From Chlorobiaceae bacterium (GTDB lineage: Bacteria > Bacteroidota > Chlorobiia > Chlorobiales > Chlorobiaceae): DNA of 64,000 nucleotides. The notes beneath the pieces are model-generated. The model did no database searches, was not told where the DNA came from, and worked only from the letters and a program-made list of their open reading frames with translations. Each line of letters starts with the position of its first letter. Positions within the stretch are counted from its first letter, which is position 1. The position numbers were made by a program, and so were the translations under genes. The DNA lies in contig JAAXWS010000011.1 of assembly GCA_013334865.1 (NCBI GenBank), forward strand, positions 27,446 through 91,445. Direction: 5' to 3'. This document shows positions 1-10,118 of this stretch, piece by piece.

Positions 1-190
1 ACCGGCCCACAGAGGCTGTTCCCATGAGGTGTCGAGCATGTCGGCGCACGTTTTGATGAGCTCTGGAATCGGGGCGATACACCAAGGTGCGAAAAAACGG
101 GCGCCTCCCAAAAATGTTGGCCGAATAAAGCTCCGACATGGCCCCGAAGTGTTATATTTTTGCAGGAATAACCATTAATAGCAGGCGTGT
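1..190. other. Upstream region of the RNase G gene
   Basis: No convincing coding sequence is seen here. A TATATT box at about 152-157 could be a -10 element for the RNase G gene, but no well-spaced -35 is obvious. The window edge may cut an upstream gene or its terminator. Confidence 0.3.
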
Positions 191-1888
191 ATGAAGAAGA
201 ATGTGAAGAAGCAGCTCCTGATGAACAAGACCGGCGACGAGATCCAGGTCGCGCTGGTCGAGGAGGGCCGTCTTGCAGAGCTGATCATCGAGCGCCCCGA
301 AAGCATGAGGAGCATCGGGGATATCTATCTCGGACGGGTTCATAAAGTGGTCGAAGGCCTGAAAGCCGCCTTCGTCGATATCGGCCAGAAGTCGGACGGC
401 TTCCTCCATTTCTCGGATGTCGGCACGACCAGCGAGGATTACCGCGCGCTGGTCGAGGATGATGACGACGAGTCGGGAGCCGAGGATGGCGAGGGTGCGG
501 AAGATGTCGACGACGAGGGCGATGCTTCACCTGCAGCAGCTGCGCCGGCCGCGGTCAGGGAGCCCGCAAGGCCATCCGGCCCCGGCAAGGGCGAGCCCCG
601 CCCCGCTTCGGCCAAGGAGGCCGCCGAGCGCCGGCAGTCCTATACCCAGATGATCGCCAGCAAGCTGAAGCCGAACGACTCCATCCTTGTCCAGGTCATC
701 AAGGAGCCGATCGGCACCAAAGGTTCGAGGCTTACCTCGGACATCACCATCGCCGGCCGGTTCATGGTGCTGCTGCCCTTCGGCGGCGGTCAGATCGCCG
801 TCTCCCGGAGGGTCGTCTCCCGCAAGGAGCGCGTCCGGCTGAAGAAGCTGGTGCGTTCGATGCTTCCGGAAGGGTTCGGCGCGATCATCCGCACGGTCGC
901 CGAGGACCAGGAGGAGACGCTGCTCAAGCAGGACCTCGAGAAGCTGCTGGCCAAGTGGACCCAGATCGAGCAGAAGCTCCAGGACGCCGCCCCGCCGCAG
1001 CTGATCTTCAAGGAGGATACCATCATCTCGAGCGTGCTCCGCGACTCCCTGACCTCCGATGTCACCGAGATCGTGGCCAACTCGAACTCGATCTACACCG
1101 AGACGCTGAACTACATCCAGTGGGCCGCACCGGAGATGGTCAGGAACGTTTCGCTCTACCAGGGCAAGCTGCCTCTTTTCGAGGGGTACGGCATCGCCAA
1201 GGATGTCGAGTCGATCTTCTCCCGCAAGGTGTGGCTGAAGTCCGGCGGCTATATCATCATCGAGCACACCGAGGCCATGGTGGTGGTCGATGTCAACAGC
1301 GGCCGCTACGCCGCCAAGCGAGAGCAGGAGGAGAACTCCCTGAAGACCAACCTCGAGGCGGCACGCGAGGTCGTCCGCCAGCTCAGGCTGCGAGACATCG
1401 GCGGCATCATCGTGGTCGACTTCATCGACATGATCGACCCGAAGAACTCCAAGAAGGTCTATGACTCCATGAAGGCAGAGCTGCGCAACGACCGGGCGAA
1501 ATCAAACATCCTTCCGCTCTCCGACTTCGGCATCATGCAGATCACCCGCGAGCGCATCCGCCCTAGCCTCATGCAGCGCATGGGCGACCAGTGTCCGGCC
1601 TGTGGCGGCACCGGCGTGGTCCAGGCGCGCTTCACGACCATCAACCAGATCGAACGCTGGCTCAGGAAGTATGCCCTGCAGCCGAAGGCCAAGTTCCAGC
1701 AGCTCGACCTCCACGTCAGCCCGACGGTGCTCGAGCCCATGCGCAACAGCGACATGAAGACCGAGATGAAGTGGTTCCTGCAGCACCTGGTCTTCGTCAG
1801 CATCAGAGCCGACGAGAGTCTCCGCAGCGACGACTTCCGCTTCTACTCGAGGAAGGCCGGCACGGACATCACCGCAGAATACAACTGA
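191..1888 (+). CDS. rng: Ribonuclease G/E family endoribonuclease
   Basis: This endoribonuclease would process rRNA precursors and degrade mRNA in the cytoplasm. The 565-residue protein is RNase G-sized and lacks the long RNase E scaffold tail. An S1 RNA-binding domain begins at about residue 40 ([15 protein letters not shown]). It is interrupted by an acidic, then Ala/Pro-rich stretch at about residues 92-155 before it resumes at [13 protein letters not shown]. The catalytic DNase I-like region carries VVVDVNSG, with the metal-binding Asp, and VVDFIDM. The zinc-link motif CPACGGTG lies near residue 468. dapD follows after 18 bp, so the two are probably co-transcribed. The start follows a weak ribosome-binding site. 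The family call is firm; the low-complexity insert is the only oddity. Confidence 0.95.
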   Translation: MKKNVKKQLLMNKTGDEIQVALVEEGRLAELIIERPESMRSIGDIYLGRVHKVVEGLKAAFVDIGQKSDGFLHFSDVGTTSEDYRALVEDDDDESGAEDGEGAEDVDDEGDASPAAAAPAAVREPARPSGPGKGEPRPASAKEAAERRQSYTQMIASKLKPNDSILVQVIKEPIGTKGSRLTSDITIAGRFMVLLPFGGGQIAVSRRVVSRKERVRLKKLVRSMLPEGFGAIIRTVAEDQEETLLKQDLEKLLAKWTQIEQKLQDAAPPQLIFKEDTIISSVLRDSLTSDVTEIVANSNSIYTETLNYIQWAAPEMVRNVSLYQGKLPLFEGYGIAKDVESIFSRKVWLKSGGYIIIEHTEAMVVVDVNSGRYAAKREQEENSLKTNLEAAREVVRQLRLRDIGGIIVVDFIDMIDPKNSKKVYDSMKAELRNDRAKSNILPLSDFGIMQITRERIRPSLMQRMGDQCPACGGTGVVQARFTTINQIERWLRKYALQPKAKFQQLDLHVSPTVLEPMRNSDMKTEMKWFLQHLVFVSIRADESLRSDDFRFYSRKAGTDITAEYN

Positions 1889-1906
1889 CAACGAAAACGA
1901 AGTACC

Positions 1907-2770
1907 ATGGAATACCAGCAGGTAAAGGATGCCATTCTCGAATATGCGGCGCTCGGCGCCGACCAGCTCAAGGCCGATCCGAAGGTCCGTGAGCTCTTCG
2001 CGAGCTTCAAGTCCCTCCTGAACAACGGCGCAGTACGTGCGGCAGAGCCCGACTCGTCGGGAAGCGGCTGGACGGTCAACCAGTGGGTCAAGCAGGGGAT
2101 CCTGGTCGGCATGCGGCTCGGTGTGCTCGTCGAGGGTCATGTCGACGCAGGAGCCGCCGGCAGCTTCCCCTTCATCGACAAGGATACCTACCCGCTCCGC
2201 AGCTTCACGGCTGCGGACAACGTCCGCATCGTGCCCGGCGGATCGTCCGTGCGCGACGGCGCCTGGCTCGCTCCTTCTGTGGTCATGATGCCCCCCTCTT
2301 ACGTGAACGTCGGGGGATGGGTCGACGAGGGCACCATGATCGACTCCCACGTGCTGGTCGGCAGCTGCGCGCAGGTCGGCAGGAAGGTGCACCTTTCGGC
2401 AGGCGTGCAGGTCGGCGGCGTGCTTGAGCCGATCGGAGCCATGCCGGTCATCATCGAGGATGAGGTCATGGTTGGCGGCAACTGCGGCATCTACGAGGGG
2501 ACGATTGTCCGGAAACGTGCCGTCATCGGCACCGGCGTCATCCTGAATGGCTCCACGCCGGTCTACGACCTGGTCAACGGCACCATCCTGAGGAAGACGG
2601 CGGAATCCCCGCTCGTCATTCCCGAGGGGGCGGTGGTTGTCGCGGGCTCCCGAAAGGCGAAGGGCGATTTTGCCGCCGAACACGGACTTTCCATCTACAC
2701 ACCGCTCATCGTCAAGTACCGCGACGAGCGGACCGACAGCGCTACGGCGCTCGAAAGCGCACTCAGGTAA
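1907..2770 (+). CDS. dapD: Tetrahydrodipicolinate N-succinyltransferase (DapD)
   Basis: DapD transfers succinyl from succinyl-CoA to tetrahydrodipicolinate in the succinylase branch of lysine and meso-diaminopimelate synthesis. The 287 residues have the typical two-part layout: an N-terminal helical domain (to about residue 100), then a left-handed beta-helix of hexapeptide repeats (for example [20 protein letters not shown] and [11 protein letters not shown]). The length matches the family. The last base of the stop codon is also the first base of the next ATG (TAATG), implying translational coupling to the protease gene. The start at 1907 fits the conserved N-terminus. Confidence 0.95.
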   Translation: MEYQQVKDAILEYAALGADQLKADPKVRELFASFKSLLNNGAVRAAEPDSSGSGWTVNQWVKQGILVGMRLGVLVEGHVDAGAAGSFPFIDKDTYPLRSFTAADNVRIVPGGSSVRDGAWLAPSVVMMPPSYVNVGGWVDEGTMIDSHVLVGSCAQVGRKVHLSAGVQVGGVLEPIGAMPVIIEDEVMVGGNCGIYEGTIVRKRAVIGTGVILNGSTPVYDLVNGTILRKTAESPLVIPEGAVVVAGSRKAKGDFAAEHGLSIYTPLIVKYRDERTDSATALESALR

Positions 2771-4482
2771 TGACCCGTAACCCTTTCGACTTTGCCGCCT
2801 TTCGAGGGCGCGGCCTCATCGCGGCGGCACTTGCCGCCGCGGCCATGTCCACGGGCTTGCCTACCGCCGAGGCGGGCAAGTTGGCGCCAACCAAGGCCGA
2901 CTGGTTTTCCGCGGGGCGGAGCATCGAGCTTCTCGGGGAGGTGTATCGCGAAGTCGCGGAGAACTACGTCGATCCCGTCGACGTCAGCGAGCTGATGTCC
3001 GCCGGTATCGATGGCATGCTCGGCAGACTCGATCCCTACACGGCCTTCCTCGACGAATCAGGGACCCAGGAGCTCGACGAACTGACCACAGGCCATTATG
3101 CCGGCATCGGCATCACGCTCGGATTCGTTTCCGGGGACCTCTACATCACCTCGGTCATCGACGGCAACGCGGCATCGAAGGCCGGCCTGCTCATCGGCGA
3201 CCGGATCGTTTCGGTGAACGGCACCCGGGTTCGCAACAAATCCATCGACGACGTCCGGGCGGCGATCAAGGGGCCTGTCGGCTCTGCCGTAAGGCTCGGC
3301 ATCGAGCGTCCCGGAAGGCGGGGGTCCCGTGAGTACCGGCTCACGCGGGCCGAGGTAAAGGTCGATACCGTGAGCTATGCGGGCCTGTTCGGATCCGTCG
3401 GCTACATCGGCATGAACAGTTTCGGAGAGCACTCCTGCGACGAGCTCAGGAGCGCCTTGCAGACGCTGCAGCGACAGGCGGCGGAAGGCAGTGTCCCCCT
3501 GCAGGGGCTCGTGCTTGATCTCCGGGGGAATCCCGGCGGGCTTCTCAACGCGGCCGTCGACGTGGCGGGGGTATTCCTGGAGAAGGGCAGCAAGGTGGTC
3601 TCCACCATCGGGCGGGGGTCCGAGAACGGCCAGGTATACCTCACCACCACCGCGCCGCTGGCTCCCTCGCTTCCTCTCGCCCTTCTCATAGACGGCGAGA
3701 GCGCTTCGGCTTCCGAGATCGTGGCCGGGGCTGTCCAGGAGCACGACCGGGGCTTGATTGTCGGCGAGGTATCGTTCGGCAAGGGGCTTGTCCAGTCGAT
3801 CATCAACCTGCCGTACGACCATCTCCTCAAGCTGACGACCTCAAAGTACCATACCCCTTCGGGCCGCCTCATCCAGAAGCCGCTGCCCCAGCCGGAAGGC
3901 TCCCGCAAGGTGCTCGTCGGTCCATCGGTCGTCGACTCGACCAGGGTGTACTTCACCGGCCGGCACCGGAAGGTATTCGGCGGTGGCGGTATCAGGCCGG
4001 ACGTCATCGTCCGGGCTCCGGAGCATTCGGAATACGAGCATGCTCTCGACAGGAAGGGCTTCTTCTTCGCTTATGCAAACAGCTACCGTGCTATCCACGA
4101 AAGGATCGACGCGCAGGATTTGCAGCGGGGGCGGCTTCTGGCCGACTTCAAGCGCTTCATCGACGGAAAGCGCTTTAGCTGGCGGTCTCGTTCGCAGCAG
4201 GCCCTGGACAGCCTGAAGATTGTCATCGGGAAAGAGTTCGGAAAGGATGTGGACTGGGTTGCCCCGCGGCTCGGCGATCTTGAAAAGGAGCTGTCGGCGA
4301 GGGCCTCGAAAGGGCTTGCCGGGGATTCCCTCCGCATTGCGACGGCCGTCAGGCTGGAACTTCTGCGCCATTATGACGAGAAGGCGGCCCGCCGCTCTGC
4401 GGTCGAGGTCGACCCGGTAGCCGCGAAAGCCTTCTCCCTGCTTACCGACCCCGCGGCCTACCGCTCGCTGCTCAAGCCGTAA
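2770..4482 (+). CDS. ctpA: Carboxy-terminal processing protease, S41 family
   Basis: This is a periplasmic tail-specific serine protease. Residues 1-36 form a cleavable signal peptide with an Ala-rich core ending near AEAG. A PDZ domain spans about 105-180 (HYAGIGITLGF, and GLLIGDRIVSVNG). The S41 catalytic dyad is visible as Ser313 in SASASEI and Lys338 in FGKG, with the 25-residue spacing seen in plant D1 protease. A C-terminal extension of about 170 residues after the protease core is rich in charged helices. In oxygenic phototrophs the family matures D1. Green sulfur bacteria lack photosystem II, so here it more likely handles envelope proteins. The gene overlaps dapD by one base. Confidence 0.92.
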   Translation: MTRNPFDFAAFRGRGLIAAALAAAAMSTGLPTAEAGKLAPTKADWFSAGRSIELLGEVYREVAENYVDPVDVSELMSAGIDGMLGRLDPYTAFLDESGTQELDELTTGHYAGIGITLGFVSGDLYITSVIDGNAASKAGLLIGDRIVSVNGTRVRNKSIDDVRAAIKGPVGSAVRLGIERPGRRGSREYRLTRAEVKVDTVSYAGLFGSVGYIGMNSFGEHSCDELRSALQTLQRQAAEGSVPLQGLVLDLRGNPGGLLNAAVDVAGVFLEKGSKVVSTIGRGSENGQVYLTTTAPLAPSLPLALLIDGESASASEIVAGAVQEHDRGLIVGEVSFGKGLVQSIINLPYDHLLKLTTSKYHTPSGRLIQKPLPQPEGSRKVLVGPSVVDSTRVYFTGRHRKVFGGGGIRPDVIVRAPEHSEYEHALDRKGFFFAYANSYRAIHERIDAQDLQRGRLLADFKRFIDGKRFSWRSRSQQALDSLKIVIGKEFGKDVDWVAPRLGDLEKELSARASKGLAGDSLRIATAVRLELLRHYDEKAARRSAVEVDPVAAKAFSLLTDPAAYRSLLKP

Positions 4483-4532
4483 CGCTTCGCGAGTGACCTG
4501 TAGGGGTAAGGCTTGCCGTACCCTCTTGAGTT

Positions 4533-4612
4533 CTCGAAATCGAAATCGGTATCCAAATCGAAATCGATTTTTCGATCCCGATTTCGATTAGGATTAGGAT
4601 TAGGATACCCGG
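4533..4612. repeat. AAATCG and ATTAGG microsatellite forming a hairpin between convergent genes
   Basis: This is a stretch of iterated AAATCG units followed by three ATTAGG units (4586-4606). Positions 4538-4549 pair perfectly with 4578-4589, a 12-bp stem. Lying between the convergent ctpA and membrane-protein genes, it may act as a bidirectional transcription stop. Confidence 0.55.
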
Positions 4613-4628
4613 TGTTCCTCTTCACTCG

Positions 4629-5294
4629 TTACCTGTAACCCGTCACCCTCTTCGTCTGCTTGTGGATGCCGAGCACGATCAGCAGGTTGCTGACGCTCAG
4701 CAGGCTTTCGGCGAGCCCGTGCAGCAGGTCGTCGTGCGAGAGCGTTGGATAGCCACGGACTTCGGTCGCCAGGTACATGCAGAAGATGGTCACCGATATG
4801 AACACCAGCACGAACCAGAATCCGAAGACGGTCAAACCCGAGAAGGCCTCGGGATCCCTTTTCCTCACTTTCAGCAGCAGCACCAGGAACGCAAGGTAGA
4901 CGACGCTCGAGACCTGCAGGATGGCATCGAACACGTTGTTCCCCATCCAGGACTGCGGGCGGCCGCTGACGACGATGCCTGCCATCGCGCCCACGATGCC
5001 CCTTGCTTGCGGTTTGCCGCGCCTGAGGATCGAGATCGTCGCGTAAAGCAGCGAGATGCTTCCGAAGATGTTCACCAGCTCAGACAGGTCAAGCATGAGC
5101 GGGAGCCTGTCCCCCGAGATGTGGTAGCCGAGCACGAACCAGCTCCCGATCCAGTGCGGGATCATGAACAGGGCGAAGTTGCGGATGTCGCTCCGGCCGA
5201 TGAGACGTCCGTAGCGCAAGAGCATCACGATGGCCACGCCCCACTCGAGGGAGGAGAAGAGGTGGACCACCCAGTTGAGTGGCGACAGCAGCAT
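4629..5294 (-). CDS. Chlorophototroph-type membrane protein (DUF2499- plus DUF3593-like)
   Basis: This 221-residue integral membrane protein has about six hydrophobic segments. The N-terminal half (LNWVVHLFSSLEWGVAI, and FALFMIPHWIGSWFVLGYH) recalls the Ycf49/DUF2499 family. The C-terminal half (VYLAFLVLLL, then FWFVLVFISVTIF and LLHGLAESLLSVSNLLIV) recalls DUF3593. As I recall, both domains are largely confined to cyanobacteria, algae and plants and are often neighbours there; here they seem joined in one chain. Its ATG directly follows the TGA of the geranylgeranyl reductase gene (TGAATG), so the two are translationally coupled. A role near (bacterio)chlorophyll or photosystem assembly is inference. 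The domain match is from memory and moderately sure. Confidence 0.6.
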   Translation of the reverse strand: MLLSPLNWVVHLFSSLEWGVAIVMLLRYGRLIGRSDIRNFALFMIPHWIGSWFVLGYHISGDRLPLMLDLSELVNIFGSISLLYATISILRRGKPQARGIVGAMAGIVVSGRPQSWMGNNVFDAILQVSSVVYLAFLVLLLKVRKRDPEAFSGLTVFGFWFVLVFISVTIFCMYLATEVRGYPTLSHDDLLHGLAESLLSVSNLLIVLGIHKQTKRVTGYR

Positions 5295-6434
5295 TCAGCT
5301 TCCCTTTGCCAGGTGGTAGATGTTCTTGGCCATGATCTTCATCTGCACGCTCCAGGGTGCCGGCACCATCTTCTTGTAGAGGTAGGAGTCGAAGGTGATC
5401 TCCTGGACGTCGCGGTCCTCGCAGATAGCAACGAAACTCTCGCGCAGGCGGTCGGTTTTGTAGTAGACCGACTGCAGCGCCTGGAGGCCGAAGAAGATCG
5501 GCGAATAGAGGTTGCGGAACTTCTTCTCGTAAGCCGAGAGGGGCTTCTGGTAGCGGATGCGGTCGATCATCGCCTGCGCCCCCAGCTTGCCGGAGCGCAT
5601 GGCGAAGAAGATCCCCTCGCCGTTCGCCGGGGTCACCAGCCCGGCGGCGTCGCCGACCAGGATCGCCCGCTCCTGGGTGAATGAGCGGCGGGGTTTCATC
5701 GGGATCTTCGCCGCCTCGTCGAGGTAGGGTTTTTCGGTGATGCCGATCTTCTCCACGAAGCGGCGCTGCAGGTGCTTCACGTTGTGCCGGTGCTCCTCGG
5801 TGCCCGTTCCGATGGCGATGTGGTCGGTCTTCGGGAAGATCCAGCCGTAGAAGTCCGGAGATACCTCTCCGTCGAACCAGATCTCCACCAGCTCCTCGTA
5901 GGGCTTGAGGGCGTCGCAGTAGTGGAAGCGCTGCTGCATGGCGATCACCTTCAGGTCGTTCTTCGGGAAGCCGAGTTCGTCGGCGGTCTTCGAATTCGCC
6001 CCATCGGCGCCGATGACGTATGATGCCTCCACCGGCGGGAGATCCTTCGACAGGTGGATCGTGAACCGGTCCGACGACCGGTCGATCTTCCGGACGAGGG
6101 CTTCAGTGACGGTAGCTCCGGCCTTCGCGGCCTCGTCGCGCAACCAGCTGTCGAACCGTTCGCGGCGCACCATGCCGACATAGCCGTTCGGCATGCGCAT
6201 CGAGATGGTCCGCCCCTTCGGGGAGCGCACGCTCATCTTCGAGAGCTTCTTTTCGACCAGCGGGTCGGGGATGGCGAACTCCTCGATCAGTCCCAGCGGG
6301 ATGGCGCCCCCGCACGGCTTGACGTTCGACAGGTGCCTTTCGATGAGGATGGTCGACAGGCCGGCCTTCGCCAGCTCGGCGGCTGCTACGGCGCCTGATG
6401 GCCCTCCCCCTATGACTGCAACATCGTAACGCAT
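5295..6434 (-). CDS. Geranylgeranyl reductase (BchP/ChlP family)
   Basis: This FAD-dependent enzyme would reduce geranylgeranyl double bonds to phytyl, on chlorophyll or on the free diphosphate. The 379 residues start with the dinucleotide-binding motif [20 protein letters not shown]. The CGGAIP motif near residue 42 is typical of the family, and [21 protein letters not shown] near residue 270 is the second FAD-binding signature. The length matches BchP. Chlorobi usually carry more than one homologue, so whether this copy acts on bacteriochlorophyll a, chlorophyll or quinone tails is not settled by sequence. It lies 28 bp after glyS on the same strand and is coupled to the downstream DUF2499-like gene. 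Confidence 0.85.
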   Translation of the reverse strand: MRYDVAVIGGGPSGAVAAAELAKAGLSTILIERHLSNVKPCGGAIPLGLIEEFAIPDPLVEKKLSKMSVRSPKGRTISMRMPNGYVGMVRRERFDSWLRDEAAKAGATVTEALVRKIDRSSDRFTIHLSKDLPPVEASYVIGADGANSKTADELGFPKNDLKVIAMQQRFHYCDALKPYEELVEIWFDGEVSPDFYGWIFPKTDHIAIGTGTEEHRHNVKHLQRRFVEKIGITEKPYLDEAAKIPMKPRRSFTQERAILVGDAAGLVTPANGEGIFFAMRSGKLGAQAMIDRIRYQKPLSAYEKKFRNLYSPIFFGLQALQSVYYKTDRLRESFVAICEDRDVQEITFDSYLYKKMVPAPWSVQMKIMAKNIYHLAKGS

Positions 6435-6462
6435 GGTACTCGACTTTGGTGAAAATGGTTGA

Positions 6463-7938
6463 TCAGGCCTTCATGAGGCTCGTGGCCAGGAACTCCGAAG
6501 TCTTCGATATGTCGATCCGCTCCTGTGCGGCCGTGTCTCGGTACCTCACCGTCACCGTGCCGTCCTCGAGCGTCTGGTGGTCGACCGTGAAGCAGAACGG
6601 GGTGCCGATCTCGTCCTGGCGGCGGTAGCGCTTGCCGATCGATGCGGCATCGTCGTACTGCACGAGGAAGTTCTGCGACAGCTCCGAACAGAGTCTGTCG
6701 GCCCTCTCGCCCATCTCCCCTTTCTTCATGAGCGGCAGGATGGCCGCCTTCACCGGGGCCACCTTCGGCGACAGCTTCAGCATCACGCGCGGCTCGCCGT
6801 CCACCACGTCCTCGCGGTAGGCGTCGGAGAGCAGGGCGAGGAAGAGGCGGTCGGCGCCGGCCGAGGTCTCCACGACGTACGGGATGTAGCGCTCGTTGGT
6901 GGTCTGGTCGATGTACTCCATGTTCTTGCCCGAGTACTGCTGGTGCTGGCTGAGGTCGAAATCGGTTCTCGAGTGGATGCCCTCGATCTCCTCGATGCCG
7001 AACGGGAACTCGAACTTGATGTCGTAGGCCAGGTCGGCGTAGTGGGCAAGCTTGTCGTGCTTGTACCAGTGCAGCTTCCCGCGGCTGATGCCGAGGCTCT
7101 CCGTGTACCAGTTGATGCGCTCCTCCCTCCAGGCCTCGAAGGCCTCCGTCTGGGTGCCCGGCTTCACGAAGTACTGCATCTCCATCTGTTCGAACTCCAC
7201 CATGCGGAAGATGAAGTTCCCCTTCACGATCTCGTTGCGGAACGCCTTGCCGATCTGCGCGATGCCGAACGGCACCTTCATGCGCGACGACTCGCGGACG
7301 TTGTGGAAGTTCACGAAGATGCCCTGCGCGGTCTCCGGCCTGAGGTAGACGATGCCCGCCGAGTCGGCCACGGCGCCCATGTTGCACTGGAACATCAGGT
7401 TGAACTGGCGAACTTCGGTCCAGTCGCCCGAGCCGGTGTCGGGGGCCTTGATCCCCTCGGTCGTGATGATTTCATACAGCGTGCGGTTCGGGTCATCGGT
7501 GCCGGCGGCGGCTTCGTAGGCAACCTTCACGGCGGCGGCCTGCGACTCCTTGCCGTCGCGCACCAGCTTGCCGATATGGTTCTCGATCAGGTGGTCGGCG
7601 CGGTAGCGGCGCTTGGTGGTGCGGTCGTCGATCATCGGATCGTTGAAGCTCGCCACGTGGCCTGACGCCTCCCAGACGGTCGGGTTCATCATGATCGAGG
7701 CGTCGATGCCCACGATGTTCTGGTGGCGTCGCGTCATCGAGGTCCACCAGAGGTCCTTGACGTTTTTCTTCATCTCGCTGCCGAGCGGGCCGTAGTCGAA
7801 GCACGACGAGAGGCCGCCGTAGATCTCGGAGGAGGGGAAGATGAATCCGCGGCGCTTGGCCAGCGAGACCAGCTTGTGCATCACTTTATCGGGGGACAGG
7901 TTCTGCTCCTGCACCCTTGCCTGATCGGAATTGCTCAT
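6463..7938 (-). CDS. glyS: Glycyl-tRNA synthetase, alpha2 (single-chain) type
   Basis: This enzyme charges tRNA-Gly. It is the homodimeric, eukaryote/Gram-positive-like form rather than the alpha2beta2 bacterial form. The start is placed at 7938 (MSNSDQ) because the N-terminal family block ([15 protein letters not shown]) follows about 30 residues later. An upstream in-frame start at 8019 would add 27 residues with no family resemblance. The resulting 491 residues fit the family. Class II motifs are visible: FDYGPLG, and [15 protein letters not shown] with its RNEI partner in AFRNEIVKG. The C-terminal anticodon-binding domain begins near [13 protein letters not shown]. The GG-reductase gene follows after 28 bp. 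Confidence 0.95.
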   Translation of the reverse strand: MSNSDQARVQEQNLSPDKVMHKLVSLAKRRGFIFPSSEIYGGLSSCFDYGPLGSEMKKNVKDLWWTSMTRRHQNIVGIDASIMMNPTVWEASGHVASFNDPMIDDRTTKRRYRADHLIENHIGKLVRDGKESQAAAVKVAYEAAAGTDDPNRTLYEIITTEGIKAPDTGSGDWTEVRQFNLMFQCNMGAVADSAGIVYLRPETAQGIFVNFHNVRESSRMKVPFGIAQIGKAFRNEIVKGNFIFRMVEFEQMEMQYFVKPGTQTEAFEAWREERINWYTESLGISRGKLHWYKHDKLAHYADLAYDIKFEFPFGIEEIEGIHSRTDFDLSQHQQYSGKNMEYIDQTTNERYIPYVVETSAGADRLFLALLSDAYREDVVDGEPRVMLKLSPKVAPVKAAILPLMKKGEMGERADRLCSELSQNFLVQYDDAASIGKRYRRQDEIGTPFCFTVDHQTLEDGTVTVRYRDTAAQERIDISKTSEFLATSLMKA

Positions 7939-8096
7939 GATCGTATCGGAAGGTTTGATGGAATCCGTGTTGGGCCCCCGTCGGGAAGGCCGTAAAATAC
8001 CTGACTTTAAATATAACAAAGAATGCGGATTTCATGCGCCTCCTCACTTGCCTCGTGTCAGTGAGCGGTAGCGCGATGCCGTTGTCGAAGAACTAA

Positions 8097-8125
8097 TTGC
8101 AGGAAATGGACGTAATCGACATAAT
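8097..8125 (+). promoter_or_regulatory. Sigma-70-type promoter for the siroheme/corrinoid gene pair
   Basis: TTGCAG (8097-8102) and CATAAT (8120-8125) are separated by 17 bp, upstream of the precorrin-2 dehydrogenase gene. The predicted transcript would start near 8132. Confidence 0.5.
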
Positions 8126-8169
8126 GGAGGGTAAGGAGATGAAGAAGATCCGGAGTAAACCAAACCTCA

Positions 8170-8631
8170 ATGAAAGTATTCCTGCCGCTCAACATCCGGG
8201 TGGACGACAAGAAGATCCTTTTCGTCGGTGGGGGGAAGATCGCCCTGCACAAGATCCGGACCATCGAGAAGTACACCCGCAACATCACCATCGTCGCCCC
8301 CGAAATCATCGGGGAGCTGACGGGGAAGGGCTTTGCCGAAATCCTCAAACGATACGAGCCGTCGGACCTCGACGGCTTTTTCCTCGTCTACGCCAGCACG
8401 AACGACCACGAGGTCAACCGCCGGGTAAAGGAGAACGCTGCCGCACGCGGCATCATGGTCAATGTGGTCGACAACCGGGAACTGTCCGACTTCATTTCGC
8501 CGGCGATCATCAAGACTGGCGAGATGAGCGTGGCGGTCTCCTCGAACGGCAGCAATGTCAAGAAGTCGGTCGAGTGGCGCAACCGCCTCCGCGACACCGT
8601 GATCAACCAGTGGGCCGAAGCCGACGACTAA
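8170..8631 (+). CDS. Precorrin-2 dehydrogenase / sirohydrochlorin ferrochelatase (CysG N-terminal/Met8 type)
   Basis: It oxidises precorrin-2 to sirohydrochlorin with NAD+ and may insert iron to make siroheme. The 153 residues cover the Rossmann-fold part: [16 protein letters not shown] is the NAD-binding loop, and [23 protein letters not shown] is the typical CysG block holding the catalytic Asp. The protein is about 50-60 residues shorter than Met8/SirC, lacking most of the C-terminal helical domain. A better ribosome-binding site (GGAGG at 8127-8131) precedes an out-of-frame ATG at 8139, so a short leader ORF is possible. The methyltransferase gene follows after 3 bp, giving a two-gene pathway unit. 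Confidence 0.9.
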   Translation: MKVFLPLNIRVDDKKILFVGGGKIALHKIRTIEKYTRNITIVAPEIIGELTGKGFAEILKRYEPSDLDGFFLVYASTNDHEVNRRVKENAAARGIMVNVVDNRELSDFISPAIIKTGEMSVAVSSNGSNVKKSVEWRNRLRDTVINQWAEADD

Positions 8632-8634
8632 CGC

Positions 8635-9666
8635 ATGAAGGAGCATCGCATCATGCAGAAAACCCCATCGATCCGGGAGCACGTGACGGCCGGTAAAAAA
8701 GGTTACGTCTACATCGCCGGGGCCGGGCCGGGAGACCCCGAGCTGCTGACCATGAAGGCCCACCGGGTGCTGCAGGAGGCGGACGTCATCCTCTATGATG
8801 ACCTGGTAAGCCCGGAACTCGTCGAGCAGTACCCTGCCGAGAAGGTCTACACCGGCAAGCGCAAGGACAGCCACCACCTTGAACAGGAGGAGATCAACCG
8901 GGAGATCGTCCGCCACGCCCTCAAGGGAAAGGTTGTGGTGCGCCTCAAGGGGGGCGACCCCTTCATCTTCGGGAGGGGCGGCGAGGAGATCGACACCCTT
9001 CGCCGCGAAGGCATCGGCTACGAGATCATCCCCGGCATCACGGCCGCCCACGGTGCGAGCGCCTACACGGAGATCCCGCTCACCATGCGCAAGGTCTCCT
9101 CGTCGGTCGCTTTCTGCACCGGCCACCCGGTAAGCAGGATCCAGGTGCCCGACACCGACACCATCGTCTACTACATGGTCGCCTCGACGGTCCACGACGT
9201 GCTCGACAAGGTTGCGGCCGGGGGGCGCAGCGGCGAGACGAAGGTCGCCGTCGTGCAGAACGCCACCTGCTACAACCAACAGACCTTCACCGGCACGCTG
9301 GACGAGTTCCGCAGGCGCGAACGGGCGGTCTACTCCCCGTCGCTGCTCATCATCGGCGACAACATCGGCCATTTCATCGAAAACAGCTGGCACTCCCGAA
9401 AGAGGAAGGTGCTCATGACCGGGGGTGATTCCCGCCGCTACAGCGGGACCGACTACGTCGTGGTCAACTTGACGTGCCGGCGGGCCGCCGGGAGCTCCTC
9501 TCATGAGGCGCCCGTCGATCTCGAGTTCATCGACGAGATCTACTTCTCATCGCCGGATTGTGTCCGGAACTTCCGGCGCCTCTACGCCTCGATCCCCGAC
9601 AGGATTTCCGTTGCCTCTGCCGACGACCTGACCGCTGAATCGCTGATGATGGAGTTCGGCAGGTGA
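8635..9666 (+). CDS. cobA: Uroporphyrinogen-III C-methyltransferase with C-terminal extension
   Basis: SUMT makes precorrin-2 by two SAM-dependent methylations of uroporphyrinogen III, feeding siroheme and cobalamin. The 343 residues carry the family motifs: [17 protein letters not shown], the [13 protein letters not shown] loop, and [20 protein letters not shown]. The catalytic core ends near residue 260 ([11 protein letters not shown]). About 80 further residues ([11 protein letters not shown] to [20 protein letters not shown]) resemble the last part of a uroporphyrinogen-III synthase (HemD) domain, which would make this a degraded SUMT-HemD fusion. The core call is firm; the tail reading is tentative. 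Confidence 0.92.
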   Translation: MKEHRIMQKTPSIREHVTAGKKGYVYIAGAGPGDPELLTMKAHRVLQEADVILYDDLVSPELVEQYPAEKVYTGKRKDSHHLEQEEINREIVRHALKGKVVVRLKGGDPFIFGRGGEEIDTLRREGIGYEIIPGITAAHGASAYTEIPLTMRKVSSSVAFCTGHPVSRIQVPDTDTIVYYMVASTVHDVLDKVAAGGRSGETKVAVVQNATCYNQQTFTGTLDEFRRRERAVYSPSLLIIGDNIGHFIENSWHSRKRKVLMTGGDSRRYSGTDYVVVNLTCRRAAGSSSHEAPVDLEFIDEIYFSSPDCVRNFRRLYASIPDRISVASADDLTAESLMMEFGR

Positions 9667-9729
9667 GGCTGGCCGACTGACACTGATCGGGGGAGGAGGA
9701 CTTGGGGCTGGAGAGGGCTCTGGAACTCC

Positions 9730-10053
9730 TTATCCGGTCTGGATCTCGGTCTTGAGGGCGATCTCTTCGAGGACCGCGCTGACGCGGAGGCACTCGACGA
9801 TGCTCCCTGAATACACGACGGATCTGCCGTTGTTGTGCACCTCCCAGGTGTGCTTTTCCGCTTTTGCCCGGGTGCAGCGGACGGCCTTGATGATCTGGAA
9901 GATCACCTCGTCGAACGTGTGCACGTCGTCGTTGAAAAGCACCACGCGATAAGCATCCTGCGTGTCGGTGCCGGCAACGGCCTCTTCGGTCCGGACTTCC
10001 GGGTTCTGCGTTGCGGCGAGCCTTGTCGTCTCCATGTATCGTGTTCCGTTCAT
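9730..10053 (-). CDS. clpS: ATP-dependent Clp protease adaptor ClpS
   Basis: ClpS binds N-degron substrates and delivers them to ClpA/ClpC-ClpP. The 107 residues include the signature [15 protein letters not shown], in which the Asn-Asp-Asp and following residues line the N-degron pocket, and [16 protein letters not shown]. The N-terminal 35 residues are a flexible tail. An alternative ATG at 10035 is possible. No clpA or clpC is adjacent. The neighbouring LD-carboxypeptidase gene is 65 bp upstream on the same strand. Confidence 0.93.
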   Translation of the reverse strand: MNGTRYMETTRLAATQNPEVRTEEAVAGTDTQDAYRVVLFNDDVHTFDEVIFQIIKAVRCTRAKAEKHTWEVHNNGRSVVYSGSIVECLRVSAVLEEIALKTEIQTG

Positions 10054-10118
10054 CGGTGTTCAGCGTTATCCCTGACTCAATCTATCGATCATTGTCGACT
10101 CTTTCAAGTGGCGTGGGC

